DNA of 64,000 bases, from the NCBI RefSeq assembly GCF_932526225.1, contig NC_064044.1, positions 14,447,453-14,511,452 of the forward strand, in the 5' to 3' direction. Below the pieces are notes generated by a model. It saw nothing but the letters and a program-made list of their open reading frames with translations. It was not told where the DNA came from and ran no database searches. Each line of letters opens with the position of its first letter. Position 1 is the stretch's first letter. Below, one piece after another: positions 48,982-58,977 of the stretch. This DNA comes from Nematostella vectensis. Its lineage: Eukaryota; Cnidaria; Anthozoa; Actiniaria; Edwardsiidae. The position numbers and the translations under genes are program-made.

Positions 48982-49345
48982 AGTACACAGTAACCCATAT
49001 GGCTTGAATATTTGTCAATATTGATTCTAATTTCAAACAAAAGCGACTTGAAAGTGGGCTTTTAAAAGATAACATATGGTGCTTCCAACTGTCATTAACT
49101 GCTTCCACATATCATTGACTATCGTTTAAAAGGGGCCTTTTATTGTTGTTAACAATCAAAAAGACATCAGCCTTTCTTTTTTATCAATATCGACTTCATG
49201 ATTTTATCCAAGATTAGGTTCAGGGAAGGAGTTTTATATCAAAACTTAGTCACTCCTAAGAATACTATGCATATAGAGTAGCCTTGAAGAGAGGCGTTTA
49301 ATATCGTACCTGCCGCACGGTACCTCAAAAGCTTTTAAGTGATGT

Positions 49346-51295
49346 TTAGCGTTAGCGTTACACTGAGAATCGCTGTTAGTAGAACTGAGACATTCTACTA
49401 CAGTTGCAATATAATCTGGATACACTGTCTGAAAACGAGCCAATAACAAACCGTCACCCGTCACCGTCATTGGTCACATCATGTCAAATCCCAAAGAAAC
49501 CAATCAAAACCGCGGGTTTGATGTTGCTCTCCTGTCACATTTTCGAGTTTTGAGTTGCAGTGTCGCGTGGTGAACGACAGTAAAATTGGCGGGGAAAACA
49601 TGACAAGTATTCAGACCTTGATGACCGTGAAAACAACTAGTGAAAACTACTAAACAGCTAAGGAACACAAGGAAATCTTGTTAAGAGGTTTAATACTTGG
49701 AAACAATGTTAATGGTGACTACAGACTAGAAAGAGAAAACGGAGTAAGCTTACACTTACGGCAGCTGTTCAAAGGGATGAGGTTCAGAAGAAGGAGTTTG
49801 TCAAAATTGCAGGTATGTGTATTGTTATAATGCATGTCCAAATCTTACTTTAAAGGTTTCCTTGGAGAGTGAGAAGTTATGTACCTATTTCAGCCTATAG
49901 AAAAAACATAAAATGTTCTTTGCGCGCCTTATTAGCTTTAGGAAAACTGGGTAAATTTGGTTTGGAAGAGTTCAGGAGCCGATATCTCTTAGGGTGTAAA
50001 ATTCGACCAACTGCTATTCCTAAGGGAGTAATTAACCTTTTTTTTTTTTTTAATTCTGTTATCTCTTATGGAATAAAATTTGACCAATTGCTATTCGAAG
50101 GGTGTGTTTTGGCCTTTAAAATTTCCTTGAACCACACCCAATTTGTTATCGGAGTCCCCCTCGCACATCTTCACGACTCCTCCCTGGTGCCGGAGGAGTG
50201 GTGGAGATATGCTAAAAATAACTCAATTCTAAGACACAAATTAAAAAGATCCTGGATCAAATTTATTTCAACAAGACAGCACAGCAGAATAAGAAAATAT
50301 ATCTGTAAAGGGATGTCCAATATTCCACTCCATATTTGACAACCAACTGCCACAAGCATAAAGCATTGGAAAAGGATGTGCAAGCACCTGCATAAAATGC
50401 AGTGAAAAATTTAAACAATCTCCAGATGCATTTTCCCATCAGTATTGTTCACCTTTACTTTGGATTCACTGAAAAGAATGAAAAGAATTAATTGGATTCA
50501 ATGAAAAGAATAATCATGGGGTTTTTGGTAATGGTGCAAATAGAACGAGTTGTGTAAAATTGGTAAGAAACCTAGAAAAGATAACCAAACAAGGGATATT
50601 CAAAATGCAAAATACATATCAATTTCAGTTCTTAGGCTATAGGCATGAGAAATGGCCCTGACTTTGGAGTCAGATAAGAATGAGGCAACAACATTAAAGT
50701 ACCTCTATTTACCTGTGGGGCAACCCAGAAATGCCGAGGGTGGTATTGGCAGTAAGGGTTTTTGTTCTTAGAAAAGAGAAAAGGGAGGCTAGTGGTGTCT
50801 TATCACTTGTCCAAGGCAAACACTGCAATGGTTTTCCTTTGATGGTTTGAATGACTGTCTTTTTGTTTGAATGGTTTCAATTCCATGGTTTTACTTCCAT
50901 GCATGGTTTTGTTGTCCATTTTTTTGATTAAGGATGGTTTGTAAGGTTTTCCTTCCATTCTTGAAGGTAGCCAGTTAGGGAAGTTAAGCCTGTTACAGAA
51001 TGGAAGCTGATGAGTGTAAATTAACGAGGAATGGGTAAGTCACTGAAGTACAGGCTAGCCAGTTGGAGGCAGGTAAAGTGGTGAAAGGCAGGTTAAGTCG
51101 ATAAGGGTATGTGAGATGATGGAGGTTGGAATACCTAATCAATATAGATATGTTCAAATGAAAGTATTGTTCTTTTATTTTTTACTTGCTCTTGTATAGA
51201 TAAGGGCTTCTTGGTCCCCCCGCATAATTCAATGCGGTATTAACGATCAATAGATCGGGGTATCATTCTTGCCAAGGGCTTATTGTCGCCAAGTT
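49346..51295. other. Unassigned region
   Basis: An ORF at 49869-50339 (+, 156 codons; contains VPEEWWRYAKNNS) has no recognised family and no clear splice context. A poly-T run sits at 50039. No other feature supported. Confidence 0.45.
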
Positions 51296-51735
51296 TTTAT
51301 CTGACGCTATCTTGTAACCTAGGGCAATGGGAGGCTAGAGGTGGGATATCACTTGCCCAAGGTGAACACCTAGGGTAGTGGAGGGAGGAAACGCCTGACA
51401 TCTCCATTCTACACCCCATGGATGTGTAGCCACTGCCCCTCAGGGGTTCACATGGTTTTCCTTCCATGCATGGTCCCATTGACCATGACCATTTCTGCTC
51501 TTGCGTCTTAGGTGTAAAGTTCAAAGCTGCTCGACTTCCTAAAAGAAAAGATGAAAATTTACATGTTATGGTGGTTTGTATGGTTTTCCTTCCATGGTTT
51601 GAATGGTTGTCCTCCATTGGTTTGAATGGTTTTCCTTCCATGCATGGTCCCATTGATCATGACTTTGATGGAGGGTGGTTTGTATGGTTTTCCTTCCATG
51701 GTTTGAATGGTTGTCCTTCCATGTAGGATAGCATT
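51296..51735. repeat. CCATGGTTTGAATGG-type short repeats
   Basis: Repeated words GGTTTTCCTTCCATG, GGTTTGAATGG and TGGTCCCATTGA(C/T)CATGA. The surrounding ORFs on both strands are repeat translations. Confidence 0.7.
51490..51570 (-). pseudogene. Duplicated copy of the recombinase terminal exon, with stop
   Basis: 81 bp match 51888-51968, the acceptor and first codons of the last exon of the tyrosine-recombinase-like gene. Here a TAA interrupts the frame after the SSSFELYT codons. Confidence 0.75.
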
Positions 51736-51818
51736 TGATGATGGCTATGATTTGACAGTAGGCTGCCAAGGTGCAAGGGCAGAAATAATTGTCTGGATGG
51801 CATGTAGTGGGAGGTGCT

Positions 51819-54800
51819 TCATCTGAGGGGCTTAAACATCCACAGCAGATGGTCCTGGCTTGGATTGTCGTCATGAAGTTCAGTAATCATTTCTGCTCTT
51901 GCGTCTTGGGTGTAAAGTTCAAAGCTGCTCGACTTCCTAAAAGAAAAGATGAAAATTTACATGTTATGTATGACGACTTAGAATTCGTCAGGAAATCATG
52001 ATAAGCAAAACATTCTGGGGTGTGCAAAAGTCCTGAGACTAGCAATTAAGAACACATCACTCACTAACTAATAATATGATAATATGGCAATGACAGCTTG
52101 CATGCTTGCATTTTTTTACCAGGGCAAGCATAACCCAAAAAAACTGAAGACAAAAGCTTTTTGATTTTTGGTAAAGAAGCGATGAATACCAACAAAGAAA
52201 GTGAAAGTGAATTCTACTACCCCAGAGGCAAAATTTGCAAGCAAAAGTCAAAACAACAAGAACAACAACAAAAGTGACCTTTCAAGACTATAAAGAGAAG
52301 ATGCCTAACAACCAGTAGGAACTGAAAATATCAATACAAGGGCAGAAGAGCAGGAAGGACAATTGGAAAGACATCAAGTGATTTTAATGTTTTTTGTTAC
52401 TGCTGTAAGGTATATTTCAATGAACCAACACCAGTAAAAACATTCTTTGATTATTATATTCATACAAAAGTTCATATCACATCACAAAATTAATGTCATT
52501 CTGCTTTTGGCAAGTGTTCTTACCAGCGACCAGCCCTTTTGATTGTGCTATCATCAGCACCACATCTGGCTGCCCAGCGTGCTGCTGACCTTCTAATGCT
52601 ATGTGTGGTGTATGGCTTCTCAAATAGGGCCTTGGTCATCTACAAGCAAGAGGAAAATAATTAATAAATGCATGTATAAAATATTAGAGAGGGAGCACAA
52701 TTTTGTCTGCATATATACCTGTAACAAGCATGCAGTGCGACATGCTTGAGAATCCAGCATACTTTGCAGGCACTGCCAAAGGCCACTACGGGCAGTGCGA
52801 GTGTGATACAAAATTAAGAAAAGTGCATGGCATGGTCATATTATTATAACATTTGTAAGAATCTCTAAATTAGTTTTAAAATTCCTGCAACTTTTCTCCT
52901 CATTTTGTATTTGCTTTGTATTTGTTTTTGAAAGGAAACCACAAGAATGAGAGAAAAACAGTATTTTATAATTGTAAGCCAGGCGGAAAAACAAGTGATA
53001 TTATATAATTGACTGTTCCTTATGACAAGAAATTAGAGATTTGATTAAGATATTGGTGTACTGATGTATTTACCTTGGAAAAAATAGTACGATATGAGGC
53101 CACACTTCGCTTTGATGGAAGTGCACGTCGGTTGTCTTTGGCAATGCGAGGGAAGATGTAACCCTTCGTGATTCCTAATAATATATCACTAGATTAGCTT
53201 GCTAGGTTTCTATTGTTAGTAATGGTGGAGGTAAATTAAAGGTAGGGTTTTCCTAAAAATGAAAAAAAAAGGAAAAGAAATAAAGAAATAGGATGTGTAG
53301 GGGCAACCCAGAAATGTGACATTGTTCCTCCAATAACTTACCAGAAAACAGCAGCCACGAAATTAGTGCCATAACAGGGCACAACTTAGGGTTTAGGGGA
53401 TTGGCCCATAGCGACAGATTAACCCCTGCAATATGTAAATTATAACAATATTATATACCTCAAAAGAAAAATAACTATTCACAAGAAAAGGTTAAGTACG
53501 CACCTTTGGCATGCTTGTCAGCCTTTGACCATGGCAGCTTTATCTGAATGCAGGGGAATTTGGCCAGAGTTGACTAAAACAAAAAGAGGAAGCTGATTAA
53601 AAAAATTATAGATGGAATAAGCTAAATCTAAGGATTGAAAATAATGTGACATTTGATAATTTACCATGACTTTAGATTTTATTGCTGATTTACAGTGATA
53701 GTAATAGTAGTAAGACATGTGTTCAGTCAACTCTACACCTCACTCAATTTTCAAAAGGATATAGGGATAAAAGGATATAGGTAGTGCCAGGCTATGAATA
53801 GGAGCTTTCAAATTCTAATGAAGTTGTTCCAAGTAGGCAGTGTAATTTTTGACTACTTTTAGATTAAATTTGCCATGAATTGCCATAATGCCATTACAAT
53901 GGCATTATTATGATATAATGAATAAGTTTCAAATCTCAGATTCTGCATTTAAGCTCCCGTAAGAGACCAACACCTATTGTTCAAGTTTTTGGCGCCCAGT
54001 GGTTGCTTATGAGAGCAATCTCTTGTAAGGGACCAGCTCTGTTAACAACTACAATTATCAGTTCCCAAGGTGGTCGCTTACGAGAGCTTCAACTGTTTAT
54101 TGAGATTAGGATATTATCATTGTTTTCCTCTAATATGCTATTAGACAGATGTCTATTTAGTTCCTGCTTCTTCCATCTGCTGGACCCTTGATTTTGTGAT
54201 AGTATCGGAGATTATCCTAGAATCTACTAGATGCCGTCGTCCTCTCTGATGGACCCCTGGAATATTATGGAATATTCGACTACAGAATCTATTGTGTCTG
54301 TCATGTTTGTAGAATGGACCTATATGTGATATTACCTGTTTATTTCTAATGCACTTTTTTGTGATGGTAATTAAATTGTTTACCTCAACTGTCTTCAAAC
54401 AGTATTCTCTCATCTTGAGCATATCCTCAAGAGAGAATGGTGGCGCCTTCTTTGCCTCATAGGGCTTCATGCCGGCCCTCATGTCTTTTCTAGAAGGTCG
54501 GCGCTTCCTTTTATTTAGCGAACGTATCAATGTCTTGACACCTTTAAAGAGAAATAAAACCTTGAGACTGGAAAGATATTCTTTATTCCCAAGGTCACAT
54601 AATTGTTTAGTAATAAACGAGAATCTAAGTATTCAATATTTTAACGCGTCACGTGAGCCGTAGTTTGTATGAAATAGATAAAGCAAAAAAAAAAAAAAAT
54701 GTAATCACCCGACCTGCATTTTGTACTCAACCTGCAGCCGACCTGCAACCTGCATCTTGTACCCTCCGTGATAGAAATAAATCTTGAGACTCCCGCCTAA

Positions 54801-55782
54801 TGCGGGAGAGTTGACAGCTATGCTACAAGTACAAGACAGTCCAAAAATCTGTTTCTTGTACTGGTATAATGATAAGGCTGACAGGAATACTGTCATAATC
54901 ATCATAACAGACACTTACCAGCATCCTCCATAGGGTTCCCTTTTGGGATGATGTCTATAATTTTCCCATCATGATCCCTTTTAACTTGCTCACTGTATGG
55001 GCCAACATGCCCAAACTTCGGCATCCAGAATCTGTATGACAGAGTCATTAACCAATTATATTATTGCAAAGTGTCTTAATCAAAATACCAAATCAAGTGT
55101 AGTTAATCAATATGGATGTCACTAAACTATCAAACTAGAGTAAAATATCTCACATTAAAAATCACTGTACCATCAAACTAGACTAAAATATGTCATTAAA
55201 ATATATCATAATTAATCTCAAAATTATTAGCTACTAGATATGATACTATATGCAATATTATGTTTAGAGAAAAAGTGAAGACATCTATAATTTATCTAAT
55301 ATGTGATAATTCAATTAAGCAAGTAAATAGGAAAAATATAGTCTATTTTGTTTTCAAATAAGCATTGGATATAAACAAGAATCACAGTATCAGAAAATAT
55401 CACAATATCGAGAGGTACAGCAAGGGAGAGTTAGATATCTACTTTATGCACACAAAATAGAAAAGAGTAGTGAGTGTTTTGCAATCTTTGAATTGTGTAA
55501 AGCATTATAAACATGTTGTACAAGTTTATATGAAATACAATCAGGGCTTAAAATTTAAAAATGACAAAAAAAAAATTGCCCGTCCATCTCTGTTGGAAGA
55601 GCCAACTATGAAAATATATAGTAAATAAATAAAATAAAAACCTGGAAAAACATTAACATTTCAATATTAAAAATATTAATATTAATACCTTAATGCTGCT
55701 TCCATTCCTTTTATGGAAGGTGGCGCCAGACCCTTGCAGGCGAGACTGCCAATTTTGGTGCCCTTCGGTTCGCCTAAGTATT
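51819..55782 (-). CDS. Tyrosine-recombinase-like gene, ten exons seen, 5' end not found
   Basis: Exons (minus): 55689-55782, 54919-55031, 54384-54541, 53665-53730, 53504-53573, 53342-53425, 53074-53174, 52719-52772, 52524-52639, 51819-51936. All junctions keep frame (974 nt, ~324 residues). Landmarks: FWMPKFGHVGPYSEQVKRD; PWSKADKHAKG; LNPKLCPVMALISWL; SGITKGYIFPR; then the C-terminal catalytic block HSIRRSAARWAARCGAD and IKRAGRWKSSSFELYTQDA. H-x-x-R and the late Trp/His region are the signature of tyrosine recombinases (Crypton-type or host-derived). The first catalytic Arg box, expected between MREYCLKTVE and SKADKHAKG, was not found; exon 53665-53730 is the least certain. No start codon exon and no element termini seen. 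Function in DNA strand exchange is possible only if that Arg is present. Confidence 0.7.
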
Positions 55783-56855
55783 CTAAAATATAAAAACAAA
55801 TGAGTAAATTTTTGCAATTACAATATTTAAAATTATTAAGGTTCAAATTATATAAAATCAACACAAACACAAAAGATGTGTGAATAGATCCATTTGGGGA
55901 ACTGGATATTTCAAAAAGCCTTAATAATTTGAAAAGTAATATGTTCCTTGAACAAGGACCACCACTATATAAAAAGGCTTAGCCACACCCCTTTCGGAAG
56001 AATAAAATTCAAATTCAACATTGCATTAATAAATTGAAGTAATTTTTATTGCACATAGGCGGGCTATCCATTGTTAGAAGCTTGGGAAAATAAACCAAGG
56101 AAATGAAAAGAAAAGCACTTTAAAATTTGAATTTGGGTTTTACAGTACTTCTTGTTTGTAAACAAAACAAACTTAATGATGTGATATTCGGCTATTTGCA
56201 ATTTTTCGACAAAGCATCGAGGCAACCTAGGTTCTTTTAAGTTTCTTCCTCTCGTGCCCGTTTGTTTTTCAACTCTCACTCACCTTGGGCACGCTTACCA
56301 TCGATAAATCAGTGAATACAGACATTTTAAAAACTGTAACCTCCTTTTTATAACACCTCTTTCCTCAGTGCATGTGTAAGAATAATGAGTGACAGTCTTG
56401 AGCATTTCCATTATCCTAACCTAATATTTCTATACCAGGACACAGTTTAATAGAGGTTGTTAAACTTTACTAATAATAGCCCTAACTCATTTCAAACTTG
56501 TATAATTCTCCCTTCTAACACCAGCCCTCCCTCCCCCTTATCAGCCAGTTTTGAGCTGGCTTGAATCAGTTAGTATCGGAAGCAAATGATAAACGACCTA
56601 AATGGCCTAGGGTCTGTAGGGTTAGTGTAGAATCTGTAAGAAATTGGAAGGAACTTCTTATTACCGCATTATTTTACAACAAGAGCCGCCTATAAAATCC
56701 GGCGCTCCTGGTATTAGCCTAGATTAACAGGGATGGTCTAGCAGGGCAGTACGTTTATCTAGGATATAGATTGAATCTATAGTTATTTCATCTAAATAAG
56801 GTAAACTTAAAATCATGAAAGAGCGGCTTTAGGGCAAGTAAAACTTTAAACTTTG
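55783..56855. other. Region upstream of the recombinase-like gene
   Basis: Should contain its 5' exon(s). A minus-strand ORF at 56064-56279 (NLKEPRLPRCFVEKLQIAEY) could be a first exon or chance; not called. Confidence 0.4.
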
Positions 56856-56864
56856 CCCGGCGAA

Positions 56865-57070
56865 GCAAATTTCCCTTTCGTAAACGGTCGTTGCCAATTA
56901 TAACGGTCGTTGTCATTCCTGAGAACGGCCGTTGCCATTTTTAACCGTCGATGCCAAATCGAAAACCAACCGAACCGACGACTTCCTTCGTGACTAGTTC
57001 GAGAGTGATTTTCACTCAAGAGTGCTGTATGACGTCATTACCTGGCACTCTGTTTACAAGATGGCGGATC
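56865..57070 (+). repeat. MULE left TIR with subterminal repeats and CRE
   Basis: Four copies of AACGGTCGTTGCC or close variants start at 56883, 56902, 56924 and 56943 (19-22 bp apart), candidate transposase-binding sites. TGACGTCA at 57030-57037 is a consensus CRE. The TIR ends with CAAGATGGCGGA, which includes the start codon of the HMG/C2H2 gene and is also a YY1-type motif. Confidence 0.8.
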
Positions 57071-58204
57071 AGTCCACGTGCGCGAGTGCTGGACCAAAAC
57101 CATCCCATTCTTCTGCAGACAAAAGATCTATCAAGAAGCCAACAGGGTGGAACTCTTTTTTTCAATCAGTTGCGGTGAGTTTTTGGTATATTTCCTGAAA
57201 AAAAAAATGGCGCATTTTGACACGAGAAAGAACCAGAATACTTCGTGCTATTGCAGTAATAAATGCAGGCATCGTTTTATATTTTTTTTCTGTATAACAG
57301 CCAGATGTCACGGAACAACTCGGAGATTCGGAGATTGGGCAGGTTTCCAAAGTCGTTGGGGCTATGTGGAAGCAATTGTCTGCTGATGTACGAAAGGTTG
57401 GATTATTTCCATCACGAGCTTTTATATTTCTTTACTTTAGAAAAACATTCGTAATATCAATAGAAACAAAGATCTTCCCCAAATTTGCGAATATTTGGCT
57501 AACTTTTGTGCCCCATCACCATTGGCTTTTTATCAATAGACTAGAGAAAAATACAAGCCTTAGAGTATCCAGATTTCCAAATATGTTTTGGTCCTTGTCC
57601 AGTAGATGTAGGATCTTGATCTAACCTTATCAGATATGTAATTTGTGACATGCCAAGAGGGTTACTGCTTGGAATTTAATAGCCCCTTACTTTTTTTTGG
57701 GAATTTCGCATTTTTTTAAAATCCTTCTAATTAATTCATGTTTCTCCCCATTCCCCTTTGGATTTCACTGGTGTTGGTGGTGCACATTTTAAAATAGAAT
57801 AGCCCATATCAACTCAAGCCTAAGTACATTTATCTAACCTCAAATGTAGAATTTAGGGTCAAAAAGATTGTCAAAATATATACATAAATAATATCTTGCT
57901 TTGATTATATATATAGGACTGGAAAGATAAAGCACAATGCCAAAGAGAAGAACTTGATATGGGCATTGCAGAAGAGGAAAAGTGTCCATCCTGCAACACC
58001 ACATTCAAGAGGAAGAAGGACATGAAGTACCATAAAAAAGGCTGCCATGAGTGTATTTGTGAAATATGTCATAAGCAATTTAATCATGAGCAAAAACTGA
58101 AGAGACATAAAAACAAAGAGCACAATGCAACATATAAATGTGGTACATGTCAAAAGAGTTTCGCAGAGAAAAGAAATCTCAAGAGACATGAAAGTACCCA
58201 TTGA
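57061..58204 (+). CDS. MULE accessory gene: HMG-box plus C2H2 zinc-finger protein (three exons)
   Basis: Exons 57061-57174, 57301-57396, 57917-58204; all junctions phase 0; 165 residues. Residues ~25-90 read as an HMG box split over the exons: IKKPTGWNSFFQSVA, EIGQVSKVVGAMWKQLSADV, then DWKDKAQCQREEL. Residues ~97-165 hold C2H2-type fingers: CPSCNTTFKRKKDMKYHKKGC, CEICHKQFNHEQKLKRH, CGTCQKSFAEKRNLKRHESTH. Both domains bind DNA, so a role in binding the ends, controlling the transposase or targeting insertion is plausible. It could also be a captured host gene. Converges on the transposase gene. Confidence 0.78.
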
Positions 58205-58465
58205 AATAAATGAGTTATTCCAGAAAGGAACATTTTATATCATTTTAACATTGCTGACCCTAATAAATGTGGTACTGTATCACTATGTATTAAACAAACA
58301 GAAAAACAAAACAAAATAATAATATACCATTTATTAAAAACTCATTACAGTGATAAAAGGCCTACCAAATTACTGAGCTGTTTACAGGACTAATAATAAG
58401 ATAATGATTATATACTGTAAGCTAAGAATATATTAATGTAATAAAATTGTGTGTGCTTTTTCTTG

Positions 58466-58550
<85 letters not shown>

Positions 58551-58977
58551 TATTTATGATGATGCAACCCAATCTTTCACCAGTTTCTTACATCAATTCT
58601 GTGAACTCTTGCTAACGATTTCTAACTGCTAAACTGTCTTCTGTAAATCAAAACCCCTGAAGCTCATTCACCAACACTTAATTATTTAATGGCTTCCAAT
58701 CATACCATCTCACCGCAAGCATAGAGTACAAAATGTAATTCTGTTATAAATTCAAAGTTCAAATGATGGAAGCTGGTTTGCAGTTCAGCAATTGGAAATA
58801 GTTGGCAAGAGTGCAAAATTGGTTCAATGACAACAATTATATATATACTTTACTTTAAGTTTGCTGCTTCGCTACTGTAATGTTTATAAAAGAACAAGTC
58901 TAACAACAAAAATATTGAACATTGTATACCTTTGATGCATTCCATCAAACATACTTACAGGATTTTATAAAATTTCC
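58205..58977. other. MULE central spacer with (AT)n
   Basis: Region between the two convergent genes. A perfect AT run of ~77 bp lies at 58468-58544. No exon recognised. Confidence 0.7.

Larger units (their letters stand above)
44549..49345. repeat. Segmental duplication, copy 2
   Basis: Second copy of the 28531-32317 segment, same orientation, starting TGTGAAAATACGGTTGCC directly after the ribozyme element's target duplication. The 49-bp tandem repeat is at 44799-44975. The copy is longer because of a 948-bp MITE at 48034-48981. Confidence 0.9.

Noticed and set aside
49869..50339. 156-codon ORF as a gene
   Set aside because: No recognised domain, a poly-T-encoded Phe run in the middle and no splice or promoter context; left as unassigned.
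58447..58632. ORF rich in Tyr-Ile repeats
   Set aside because: Translation of the (AT)n microsatellite in the MULE.
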